Shown one piece after another: positions 26,201 through 33,226 of a stretch of 64,000 nucleotides of DNA. Source of the DNA: Rhodopirellula baltica SH 1 (lineage in GTDB: Bacteria; Planctomycetota; Planctomycetia; Pirellulales; Pirellulaceae); NCBI RefSeq assembly GCF_000196115.1, contig NC_005027.1, positions 5,638,001 through 5,702,000 on the forward strand. Reading direction: 5' to 3'. Position numbers and translations under genes: made by a program. The number at the start of each line of letters is the position of its first letter. The stretch's first letter is position 1. The notes beneath the pieces were generated by a model. It saw only the letters and a list, made by a program, of their open reading frames with translations. It ran no database searches and had not been told where the DNA came from.

Positions 26201-29091
26201 ACGCTTGCGAAAGTGATATCGAATGCAGGCAGGTCAGCGATGAAGCTCCGACCGACATTGCTGAATCATTGCGGCGATTGATGATTGATTTGGTCGTCGA
26301 TCAAACGGGATACGATGAAGACATCATCGACATGGATGCTGATCTCGAAGGAGAACTGGGCATCGATAGCATCAAGCGAGCTCAATTGCTCGGCGAACTG
26401 GAACAACAATATGAGTTGCAGTCGCTTCGTGAGTCGAATTTGAAGCTTTCTGATTTCCCGACCCTCTCATCCATTCACGCTTTTGTGATGGATCAGATTG
26501 GTCAGCCTACGGACGAAAAAAAAAACGCCTCGCTGAATCAGAATCCCACCGCAACTGAGGAGACACCTCAAGCTCCTGCGACGGGAACACATCGTTTCGT
26601 TATGCGGATGACATCGGCACCGCGACGAAAAGGGATGCCGACGATGCCGCAGCTGAATGGGGCGGCGCTGATCGTCGGCAACAATCCTGTCGCGGATTCG
26701 GTTGAAAATCGATGTCGGATGGCTGGGGTAGCCGTTTATCGAATCGCCGCCGAACTGACACTGTCAGATTTGGATACCGAGCTCGATCGAATTTGGGCCA
26801 ATGATTCGACGCCACATTTGTTCCTGACAACGCCACATGATGATGCGGCTTGCTGGACAACGTTGGACACCGCCGGTTGGGAACGACGACATTCCGATGC
26901 ACTCGCGATTCCTTATCGAGTGTGTCAACGCTGGATGCAGCGAACGATCGATGATGATCGTATGGGCAAGGCTTCCTTGGTTACCACGCTGAAGTTGGGT
27001 GGCGGTTTCGGATTCGACGCGATGTCTGAATCGGTCCAGACTTCTGAACAGATCAAAGGTCGCTCGGCTGAGTCTGGCGGGTTGGCTGGTCTAACCAAAG
27101 CGATGTTGATCGAGGCTTGGATGCGTGGATATCGCGACACGCCGATGTTGGTTGTCGATCAAATTGAAGGTGCGAGCCCTGATGATTTGGTGGACGGTGT
27201 CTTCCGAGAATTGGCGGTTCCGTCTTATGACGAAGAAGTCGCCGTGGCGGGTGAACAACGCTTGGCCACGGAAGCCTGTTATCGTCCGCTTGGTATCGCC
27301 GCCGTGGCGAACCAAATCACTCGGGGCGGAACCTGGATTGTTGCCGGCGGCGGTCGTGGGATCACTGCGATGACGGCGATGGCGCTGGCCGAACGGCACG
27401 GGTTGAAACTGCATCTATTGGGAATGGCCCCCGTGCCGGAAATCGATCCGTCCATGCGAGAGCATGCTCAGCGAGATCGAGCGGATCTGCGTCGTGTGAT
27501 GATGGCTCGCATTCAGAAAGAAGGTGGCAACCCGGTCAAGACTTGGCGGCAACTCGAGAAGGCCATCGAGATCGATCTGACTTTGCAAGCGTGTCGAGAA
27601 CGCGGGATCGAAGCGACCTATCACAGCGTCAACGTTTCAGATTTTAAAGCCGTTGCTGATGTCGTCGAGAAGATCCGAGGCATGGAAGGGGCGATTCACG
27701 GAGTCATCCAAGGTGCTGGGTCCGGTCAAGATGCACGTTTTGATCGCAAGCGTCCCGACAAGGTCGCTCAGTGTTTCTCCGCCAAGGTGGATGGGACGAT
27801 CGCTTTGGCTGCAGCGACTCAGGAGGATCCATTGGAGTTTTTCGTCGGCTACGGTTCGATCAGTGGACGCTTTGGCGCCAACGGTCACACGGACTACTCC
27901 GCCGCGAATGACATGCTCGCGAAGTTGATTGGCCGGTTGCGTCAACAACGCCCTCAGACCCGCTGCCTGACTTTTCATTGGCACGCTTGGGGAGACATCG
28001 GAATGGCGACCAAACCGGAAGCCAAGCTGGCACTTGACATGATTGGCATGGAATTCATGCCTGCCGAAGAAGGACTGCAGCACTTCCTAAATGAAATGGA
28101 GCATGGTGGTGATGAAGCGGAAGTGCTGATCACTGACCGTCGCTACGTCCGCAAGTTCTTTCCCGCCGAGTCATCGCGAGCCGGGCATTCGTTGCCAGGC
28201 CCCTCGCCGATGATTGACCCCACAGAACGGTTGGTAGCGACCTCGCGGGATTCGTTTGCGGTAACGCTCGACCCTGAACGTGATTTGTTTTTGAAGCACC
28301 ACCTCGTGAACGGTCGTCCTACGCTGCCATTCGTTATGGCAATTGAAATGTTGGCCGAGGCGGCACGTTTTGGAACCAATCAGAAGGTTGTTCGTTGTCG
28401 AAACATTTCGGCGACCATGCCACTGAAGCTCATAGGGGATGATTCGTTAGCAGTCGAGCTATTGCAAGACCCAACCGAGCATACGCGGTGGTCTTTGGTC
28501 AGCGATCTGCGTCGACGCGACGGGCGGTTGGTCCAAGCTCAACGCCCACATTTCTCGGCAATGATCGAACTGGGAAACGACAGCGTGCCCATTGCGGCAA
28601 TCGGCGATACGAAAGTCACGGAGGCCGCAGTGCAGTACTCCGACGAGACAGCCCCGATTTACCACGGACCATCGCTGCAGTGTTTGCGGTCAATTGGATT
28701 TGCGAACGTCAACGCGGGAATGTCCGGCGATGATATGTCCAAACTTCCGATCGCGGTTGGGACCATTGTTGCCCCTAGTCCAGCTCATTTGGCGGGCGAG
28801 GCACGTCCTTTGATGGGATGGGTCTTGTCGCCGGCGACGATGGATGCGGTTTTGTACGCCGCGGGCATGCTTGCATACCATGTTGCGGATCGAGCAAGTC
28901 TGCCGGTCTCGTTTGATTCAATCGAGATTGGACGTTTGCCTGATCCCGGTGAGCCATTAAAGGTCCATGTACAATGGGAAGGTAAATCAACCACCGTCTC
29001 GGATGGTGGGATGATGTCCGCGATCTTGGTTGGGCAAAACCAGGAGTTGATCCTAAGGATCGAAGGCTACCAAATTGGTTGGCTTCGCTAA
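20299..29091 (+). CDS. Type I PKS/PUFA-synthase-like multidomain synthase: TR-KS-CLF-AT-ACP-ACP-KR-DH
   Basis: About 2930 residues from the ATG at 20299 (a TTG at 20266 is 11 codons upstream; positions below count from the TTG). Residues ~20-380: thioester-reductase-like SDR with LITGASGMLGSYV, VSTAYVCGT and YERSK. KS1 from ~428 has Cys649 (DAACSSS), His779 and His819, the full condensing triad. KS2 from ~915 has Glu1127 where the catalytic Cys should be (VDADEAS), so it resembles a chain-length factor as in PfaC. AT ~1450-1740: Ser1541 in GHSFGE, His1645. Two ACPs: Ser1924 (LGVDSIKK) and Ser2035 (LGIDSIKR). KR from ~2356 with Tyr2544. DH-like hotdog with H2679-x3-G-x4-P. No enoyl reductase domain. 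Inferred: an iterative synthase for a long acyl chain, reductively processed; the product is unknown. No phosphopantetheinyl transferase is in view. Confidence 0.88.
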   Translation: MSDSPYRRMPLITGASGMLGSYVVAELLRGRIECAVLVRAKGKQTAEQRIDQILARFEQAWQVSLPRPKVLEGDLNQSRLGLPDESIQWVRANCDRMLHSAASLSFLPADPTGDNEPYRTNVDGTREVVAFCKAVGITQLHHVSTAYVCGTRSGRVKETEGDTGQSFANDYERSKLIAEGIVREAFRGSNLTVYRPSIVIDRTGLSPVSGDRTIYGAFSMYQMLASRFGLPEDGQWFRDLGFSGSERKNIVDVDWIARAICKVMSTPRLHGRTYHLTTREGTAIKSLDAAFHSATTKWLQTRKPDRLKRPRQLDRPDPTGHSTQREELDQMADPFVKTFLPYFRDDPVFDRANIDDVIATTHLDDTPEIGSTELLQMIGNWSAVPTRVPKAAKRPSAEPQAALQPSATHRSGDPDDCVICGFEVRLPGGVDNAKAFESMLFEGRSVIAPMPEDRLNRELYFAKQHGVPGKTYTQLGGCVSPGPLDANVENAIESLGDFDLTHRQFAQVAVAALKAASGTGSLSSDSPLHRASSRTLSIKAMRAGVFVGHSGGTELGGPLAMATMAKTAMELVDQVPSMHHIDSDLRNRVKDTVVSAIRRDRPRYESGHSPAFNAYSAASLAARLMGFEGRREVIDAACSSSLLALQHAASAIAANRLDLAIVGGATFNNVDNLALFSQSGACSETGSFPFDNRASGLISSEGYVAVVVARRSVAEANGLPVLATLRGVGVASDGKGKGLWAPRSEGQQTAMRRAVDAEPLNIDYLECHATSTQVGDATELESLTSLLRDGKSTRTVLPIGSVKSNLGHLLEAAGLVGVVKCLLAMRRGEIPPSINFAVPTERHDWSDPAVRIVDRVEPWQQRTASSGRVAAVNAFGIGGLNAHAVIEEKPSSGASASEAKLTEEPIAIVGRGVVLPGAGTLQEFQALLQSGRSAISDPPEGRWVVDAKNGSWMGLDPNRSSYTTLHCRGGYVRDFKFDAQSYRIPPKMVANANPAQLMLIEAVRQAMDEFDGGKWSVDRERVGVVVGTIFGGQFSNELQIGLRLPEIAKHLGQALAAMGWDTSATQSAADELRKLALKKYGALLDETGGFTASTLASRIARTFDLMGGAFAVDADEASGGLALITAMEQLHCHAIDLALCGVTQRGMDLVAFEQLAHKKQLLPSGRPEDLPADGSQIIPGEGVAVLTLQRLSDAKAEGRTILGVLSKPTESFAGDVKVARAESASLSEVPGFISSQKLVGQIGHMGGGQGIVRTIAATLSPKFNRKDASGISIPIGEVADDGYRVNYSVAPQMNYESSTLSSGESTLISTSLASTPQPTSSAPTRSRSEAIVTAADLDASETLVVRLQCASLDALTASLEKIAGGKPSTETHVSAFSPSLAMTFRAVLLAKGASELSAAALAALAGPVRQQVSGVLSKHDGWVWLPNARSSEFSDPRVGWLFPGQGSQYSAVPTWLQTKDGSASQAFLDGFDRNLKSMGLPSVSDRLHDPDSQLGRDVWWTQAWVLAVGSMFADSLMRRGLRPDAVLGHSFGECTAAWCAGVVSTRQAIEFAKSRSDSVVMTTRERGELLSVRGAPSAVDAALQGSDVRYTISHHNSPQQTVIAGSPDQMAAAKKQLAASGMASIVIPVPAAFHTPEMMPAQEMLRARFTGQNARPPRFAFLSAVSNRYLAEPSDIVDNLVTQLTRPVCFSGATERLVHDGCELLVEVGPNNVLTRLANATVAPHVLCLSADDRGRDPNRQRQLIDLAYESLGRSVDSSNRSTDSAVGEVTLAPQAVATSVVEPSQPTFEVVDVTRRSRRQQETVQDESRNEANLASKAMASDAGTTSASIPSINGNGKAHVNGVHHGSVASGHLQPVAVATEAIDSAVQEDLQDRVRSARSFLFDLVVDLTGYDPEVIEFDADLEAELGVDSIKKAQLIGEIVQWGNLEVDTQSMRLAQFASLNDILQLVGDPASCGEVELIDATLDACESDIECRQVSDEAPTDIAESLRRLMIDLVVDQTGYDEDIIDMDADLEGELGIDSIKRAQLLGELEQQYELQSLRESNLKLSDFPTLSSIHAFVMDQIGQPTDEKKNASLNQNPTATEETPQAPATGTHRFVMRMTSAPRRKGMPTMPQLNGAALIVGNNPVADSVENRCRMAGVAVYRIAAELTLSDLDTELDRIWANDSTPHLFLTTPHDDAACWTTLDTAGWERRHSDALAIPYRVCQRWMQRTIDDDRMGKASLVTTLKLGGGFGFDAMSESVQTSEQIKGRSAESGGLAGLTKAMLIEAWMRGYRDTPMLVVDQIEGASPDDLVDGVFRELAVPSYDEEVAVAGEQRLATEACYRPLGIAAVANQITRGGTWIVAGGGRGITAMTAMALAERHGLKLHLLGMAPVPEIDPSMREHAQRDRADLRRVMMARIQKEGGNPVKTWRQLEKAIEIDLTLQACRERGIEATYHSVNVSDFKAVADVVEKIRGMEGAIHGVIQGAGSGQDARFDRKRPDKVAQCFSAKVDGTIALAAATQEDPLEFFVGYGSISGRFGANGHTDYSAANDMLAKLIGRLRQQRPQTRCLTFHWHAWGDIGMATKPEAKLALDMIGMEFMPAEEGLQHFLNEMEHGGDEAEVLITDRRYVRKFFPAESSRAGHSLPGPSPMIDPTERLVATSRDSFAVTLDPERDLFLKHHLVNGRPTLPFVMAIEMLAEAARFGTNQKVVRCRNISATMPLKLIGDDSLAVELLQDPTEHTRWSLVSDLRRRDGRLVQAQRPHFSAMIELGNDSVPIAAIGDTKVTEAAVQYSDETAPIYHGPSLQCLRSIGFANVNAGMSGDDMSKLPIAVGTIVAPSPAHLAGEARPLMGWVLSPATMDAVLYAAGMLAYHVADRASLPVSFDSIEIGRLPDPGEPLKVHVQWEGKSTTVSDGGMMSAILVGQNQELILRIEGYQIGWLR

Positions 29092-29094
29092 GCC

Positions 29095-30255
29095 ATGTAT
29101 CACGCGACGACTTCTCAACCGGCATTGCTGCCGTCGAACTGGTACACCGATCCATCGATTCATCGACGCGAAGTGTCCGTGCTGCGTCATTCCGGTTGGC
29201 AATTGGTCACCACGACAAAGGGGCTATCCAGAGTCGGCGACTATCAAGCGATGGACCGGTTGGGAGTGCCGTTGATCGTACGCAACCACGGCGGCGAATT
29301 GGTCGCACTCCGAAATGTTTGTGCTCACCGACAGTGCCAATTGGTTTCCGAAGGAGGCGGTCACGCAACAGAACTGAAGTGCCCCTATCACGGATGGCAG
29401 TACGGCGGTGACGGACGGACTCGCAAGATTCCTGCTGCAAAAAACTTCCCGCATTTTGATCGTGAACGGTATCGGCTGAGCAGCTTTCCAGTTCGCGTCG
29501 TCGGACAATTGGTCTTTGTGAATCTGGCTGGCGAATCCAATTCGCTCGGTAACGACGCTTGGTTGGATGACTTTGCGACGAAGACCAATACGGCCTCGTG
29601 GCAGCAGGTTCTTTGCGAGGAACTCGAGTACTCATGCGATTGGAAAATCCCGATCGAAGGTTCGCTGGAAAGTTATCATCTGAGTGAGGTCCACTCGCAA
29701 ACATTTGGCAACGACCCGGGCGAGAGTGAGAGCACTCATATATTGTTGGATTGGGGCACCAGATTTCGGACCGATGCGCGAGACGATTCGTTCTTGGCTC
29801 GGACGGAAGAGCGGGTGATGCGTTGGTTGGTTGGAGATTTTTCGACCCACTATCAGCATGTTCACGTGTTCCCAAATATCATGGCATCGTTCACGGACAC
29901 AATGAGTTTGGTTTATCAGATCACACCCACCGGGACATCGAAGTGCAAGCTGACCGTATTCGGGTTTACCCGCCGTCCCACCCGGTCCGGCTTGATTCGA
30001 AATCGGGTCGCGAATGGATTGGGGCGCAGTGCCGCATCGATGGCTCGAAAAGTGTTGGCCGAAGACGCGGCGATTTTCCCGCTGGTTCAGGCCGGCATGG
30101 ATTCGGCTCGTTGCGACAATCCGGATGAAGACGCCGGTCGGATCTTTGGCCGCTGTGAAGAAAGACTGCACGCCTTTCATTTGCACTGGAACACATCAAT
30201 GAAATCAGAAATCGCGGCTTCGAAAGAAGGTACGCTGGAAGATCACCATGAATGA
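29095..30255 (+). CDS. Rieske non-heme iron oxygenase, alpha-subunit-like
   Basis: 386 residues, ATG only 3 bases after the synthase stop, so it is almost surely co-translated. The Rieske [2Fe-2S] site is complete: Cys76-x-His78 (CAHRQCQL) and Cys96-x2-His99 (CPYHGW). The catalytic domain holds ESYHLSEVHSQTF, with His195 and His200 as likely mononuclear iron ligands. This fits ring-hydroxylating/choline-monooxygenase-like oxygenases, which use O2 and reductant to hydroxylate or demethylate. No dedicated reductase is adjacent; the ferredoxin-NADP reductase at 36.4 kb could serve but is not linked. Inferred: oxidative tailoring of the synthase product. Confidence 0.87.
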   Translation: MYHATTSQPALLPSNWYTDPSIHRREVSVLRHSGWQLVTTTKGLSRVGDYQAMDRLGVPLIVRNHGGELVALRNVCAHRQCQLVSEGGGHATELKCPYHGWQYGGDGRTRKIPAAKNFPHFDRERYRLSSFPVRVVGQLVFVNLAGESNSLGNDAWLDDFATKTNTASWQQVLCEELEYSCDWKIPIEGSLESYHLSEVHSQTFGNDPGESESTHILLDWGTRFRTDARDDSFLARTEERVMRWLVGDFSTHYQHVHVFPNIMASFTDTMSLVYQITPTGTSKCKLTVFGFTRRPTRSGLIRNRVANGLGRSAASMARKVLAEDAAIFPLVQAGMDSARCDNPDEDAGRIFGRCEERLHAFHLHWNTSMKSEIAASKEGTLEDHHE

Positions 30256-31045
30256 GGGATCGAGGACAGGCATGAAACCATTGGCGGACTTGCAAGGCAA
30301 ACGAGCGTTGGTGACCGGTGCGAGCCGAGGGATCGGTCGCGCGATCGCGTTGGAATTGGCTGCTCGCGGTGCGTCGGTTGCGATCAACTTTTTGAAGTCG
30401 GAAGAGCGTGCGGTCGAGGTCGCAACGGAGATTTCCAATTCCGGCGGAGCGGTGATGTTGGTGCGAGCTGACATCTCTTGCAAGGAAGACGTCGACGCGA
30501 TGGTCGAGAGCGTCGTTGAGAAGTGGGGCGGATTGGACATTGTTGTCAGCAATGCCGCGGCGGGCGGTTTTCGCGATCTGAATGATTTGACACCTGTCAA
30601 TTTCGACGCGGTTCTTCGCAGTAACTCAGCGCCGGTGGTGTGGTTGGCTCAAGCGGCTTGGAAGTATTTGGCCGAGGGCGAATCTCACGGCAAGTTGGTC
30701 GCCGTCAGTAGCCACGGTTCGAATTGGGCGGTGCCTCATTACGGAGCCATCGGTGCATCCAAGGCAGCGTTGGAAGCGTTGGTCCGTCATCTTGCGTTGG
30801 AGTTTGGTGATCGTGGGATCAACTTCAACTGTGTACTGCCAGGCATCATTGCCACAGACGCGATCGCCAGCATGCCCGGTTCGGAAGGTTTGATTGAAGC
30901 GGCGAGCGAACGAATGATGGTTGGTAAACGACGGCTATGCGAACAAGACGTTTCGTCAGTGGTAGCGTTTTTGTGTGGTGATGGAAGTGATTTGATCCAA
31001 GGGCAAACGCTCGTGATCGATGGTGGCGTCAGCATTCGCGTGTGA
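30248..31045 (+). CDS. SDR family oxidoreductase, FabL-like enoyl-ACP reductase III
   Basis: 265 residues. The start at 30248 overlaps the Rieske gene by 8 bases and has GGAAGA upstream; ATG 30272 is an equally good alternative. TGASRGIGRAIALELAARG is the NAD(P)-binding loop and NAAAG the structural Asn motif. The active site reads Tyr165-x6-Lys172 (HYGAIGASKAALEAL), the YX6K spacing that separates FabL enoyl reductases from ordinary YX3K ketoreductases. The tail LIQGQTLVIDGGVSIRV also fits FabL. The preceding synthase has KR and DH but no ER domain, so this may supply enoyl reduction in trans (inference). A housekeeping FabL or another SDR activity remains possible. Confidence 0.83.
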   Translation: MNEGSRTGMKPLADLQGKRALVTGASRGIGRAIALELAARGASVAINFLKSEERAVEVATEISNSGGAVMLVRADISCKEDVDAMVESVVEKWGGLDIVVSNAAAGGFRDLNDLTPVNFDAVLRSNSAPVVWLAQAAWKYLAEGESHGKLVAVSSHGSNWAVPHYGAIGASKAALEALVRHLALEFGDRGINFNCVLPGIIATDAIASMPGSEGLIEAASERMMVGKRRLCEQDVSSVVAFLCGDGSDLIQGQTLVIDGGVSIRV

Positions 31046-31103
31046 TGCGAAAGTCGGCCATGCAAGTATTTGTGACAGATGTTTCTAGGCGATTGGTAGT
31101 TCG

Positions 31104-32384
31104 ATGATTGATCCATTGATTCTTAGACGGGCGACGATAGCGCTGGTGGTCCTGTTGGCGGGGATGGTTGTTTGGCAGGTGATGAAGTCCACCGCGGAAC
31201 AATCGACGGCAACGAAAGAACGTGATCCGAATGAGCCTGAACTGAGCCTGGGTAGTTTTGCGCAACCGTCTTTGTCTTCCAGATCCGATGGAGAGTCGGC
31301 CGGTGAACTGACCCTTCGCGTTGGAAAGATCGGATCCGCGCCGCGACGCGACGAAATCACTGTGTTGAAATCGTTGCCAAATTCCGAACGCGAGTGGACA
31401 CGTGCTTACACGATGGCGAAGGGGAACTCGTGTCGTTTGGTTGCTCCCGGAGCATCCGTTTCTGCACCTTTGTCGATGGCTCGCAGTGGTCAGCATGGCG
31501 AGTTGGGGCGAATCTCGGCGATCACGATTGGATTGGAAATGGCGTCACAAGGTCGGCAAAAGCTGCCTTCTGTTACCCGGCAACAGGTCGATCAGTACTT
31601 TGAGGAGCATCGTTTGTCGGTCCAGCCCAAGTTGTACTACGACGAGGAAAAACGGGTTTACTTCGGCACCGATTGCACGGCAGCTTTCTATGAGATTGAA
31701 CGTCCCGGCTACACAATCGAACCGGAGCCAATGATCAATGTCGCGGTCAGTCGATTTCGTACGCTAGGGATTGTTGGCACTTCGGAGGAGTCCGGAGTTC
31801 TATTGGGGCGGACCCTAGCATTGATGTTCGCATTTGAAAAAAGCGACGACACCGTTTCGGGTGTGGCCGATGGTGGTCGTCAAGCGTTGGAGTTGATGCT
31901 GTTGCACTTGCCCCAGGACTCAACGGCGGATGACCTCAACATCGAGGTCTACATCACCAGTGATGAGCGAGCCAATTTGCACCGATTGGATTTGGGCAAC
32001 GAAGCGGTCAATTCGCCGCTTCCGACGATCTCTTCAGAGGTTCGTTTCGACAAGATGGTTTTGATGGGGATGTACCCGGCGGAACCCGTCGTGACGGAGA
32101 TTCATTTCCGTTCGGCTGGCATCCTTTCGATGGAAATGATCACTCGGCTCACTCGAGGAACCAGCGACCGTACGGGGATGAGCTTGACCGAAATCTTGGA
32201 TGAATTTGGAAAGCTCGCGATGCAGTCACCCATCGACACTGCGCCAAAATACGAAGACCCGGAAGTGGCGGAAGCCGCTCGTCGCAAGTACGAACGGTTG
32301 AAGGCGATGCGAGAAGAGGTTTCGCGTGACGACGCGATTTTGATGCCATCGAAGCGTCCGATGATGACCGGACTGGATGACTGA
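31104..32384 (+). CDS. Membrane-anchored protein of unknown function
   Basis: 426 residues, 58 bases after the FabL-like gene on the same strand, so possibly the last gene of the operon. Residues 8-26 form one hydrophobic segment (ATIALVVLLAGMVVWQVM), giving an N-in anchor with the rest outside the cytoplasm, or an uncleaved signal. The remainder is soluble and mixed; no catalytic motif was recognised. The C-terminal ~50 residues are charged and probably helical (EAARRKYERLKAMREEV). I do not recognise a family. A structural or assembly role for the operon's product is only a guess from position. Confidence 0.7.
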   Translation: MIDPLILRRATIALVVLLAGMVVWQVMKSTAEQSTATKERDPNEPELSLGSFAQPSLSSRSDGESAGELTLRVGKIGSAPRRDEITVLKSLPNSEREWTRAYTMAKGNSCRLVAPGASVSAPLSMARSGQHGELGRISAITIGLEMASQGRQKLPSVTRQQVDQYFEEHRLSVQPKLYYDEEKRVYFGTDCTAAFYEIERPGYTIEPEPMINVAVSRFRTLGIVGTSEESGVLLGRTLALMFAFEKSDDTVSGVADGGRQALELMLLHLPQDSTADDLNIEVYITSDERANLHRLDLGNEAVNSPLPTISSEVRFDKMVLMGMYPAEPVVTEIHFRSAGILSMEMITRLTRGTSDRTGMSLTEILDEFGKLAMQSPIDTAPKYEDPEVAEAARRKYERLKAMREEVSRDDAILMPSKRPMMTGLDD

Positions 32385-32436
32385 TGCAAAGCGTCACGGG
32401 ACGCTCCGATGAGGTCACCGTGACGGCAGAGTGGAC

Positions 32437-32478
32437 GTAAAAAACGGAAGCCAATCTGTTACCAAACTGGCTTCCGTT
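32437..32478 (-). terminator. Rho-independent terminator of the RRM gene
   Basis: An 11-base perfect stem (32443-32453 with 32468-32478, AACGGAAGCCA / TGGCTTCCGTT) is followed, reading the minus strand, by a run of six T. It lies 30 bases beyond the RRM stop codon. Confidence 0.9.
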
Positions 32479-32509
32479 CAATGAATCTTATTTGCGATTT
32501 GGTTCGGGA

Positions 32510-32938
32510 CTAGCGATCGCCACGGCCACCGTAGCCGCCGCCACCGCCTCCGCCGTATCCTCCACCGCCGCCACCATAGCCACCGCCGCGGTTGCCACCG
32601 CCGCCGCCGTAACCACCGCCGCCACCGCCTCGGCCGCGACCGCCGCCGCCACCACCGTAGCCTCCTCCTCCACCACCGCCGCCACTACGCGGCTCGCGTG
32701 GACGAGCTTCATTGACTGTCACGCTACGGCCATCGATTTCATGACCGTTCAGGTTTTCGATCGCGTCCTTCGCGCCTTCGGCATCCGCCATTTCGACAAA
32801 GGCAAAACCGCGACTACGTCCTGTCTCTCGGTCCATGATGATGTTCACAGCTGACACTTCGCCATACTGTTCGAACGCGCCACGGAGTTCTTCTTCGGTG
32901 GCCTTGAACGAGAGGTTCCCGACATAAATGTTCGTCAC
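32510..32938 (-). CDS. Glycine-rich RRM RNA-binding protein
   Basis: 142 residues from the GTG at 32938; the frame runs on to 33130, but the extra sequence does not look like part of the domain. The RRM fills residues 1-80, with RNP2 as IYVGNLSF and RNP1 as [10 protein letters not shown], both with the aromatic residues that stack on RNA. After [12 protein letters not shown] the last ~60 residues are nearly all Gly, Tyr and Arg (GGGGYGGGG, ending YGGRGDR), as in cold-inducible RNA-binding proteins of cyanobacteria and plants. Inferred role: single-stranded RNA binding, perhaps under cold or stress. It is monocistronic, with its own terminator. Confidence 0.9.
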   Translation of the reverse strand: MTNIYVGNLSFKATEEELRGAFEQYGEVSAVNIIMDRETGRSRGFAFVEMADAEGAKDAIENLNGHEIDGRSVTVNEARPREPRSGGGGGGGGYGGGGGGRGRGGGGGGYGGGGGNRGGGYGGGGGGYGGGGGGGYGGRGDR

Positions 32939-33226
32939 TAATCTGATACCCTGCAAACCGTCACCAACGAGGCAAGATGCCTCTCGCATTCGGGCTCGTT
33001 TCACTGGAAAACGCTTCCAAAACAAACCAACCAACCCAAATGTGGTGCTCAACTGACTGCGCAGCGTGAACCATCCCGATACCCCAGTCAATCCCATCTT
33101 TTTGCCCCTCCCTCGGAATTCGCGAAACAATTCGAGAGTGTTCCAGGCGGTTTTACTCTGGATTTCGAGGGGTGACTCAATCGTGCCTCTTGCCCGCCAA
33201 TCCGCCTCCGAGCGGAAGTCTTGGTG

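Noticed and set aside
32492-32854. Ala/Thr-rich plus-strand open frame
   Set aside because: It is the complement of the glycine-rich tail of the RRM protein; the low-complexity composition follows from GGC repeats.
32939-33130. N-terminal extension of the RRM protein
   Set aside because: The residues before the GTG at 32938 do not look like RRM sequence, and RRM proteins of this kind begin directly with the RNP2 strand.
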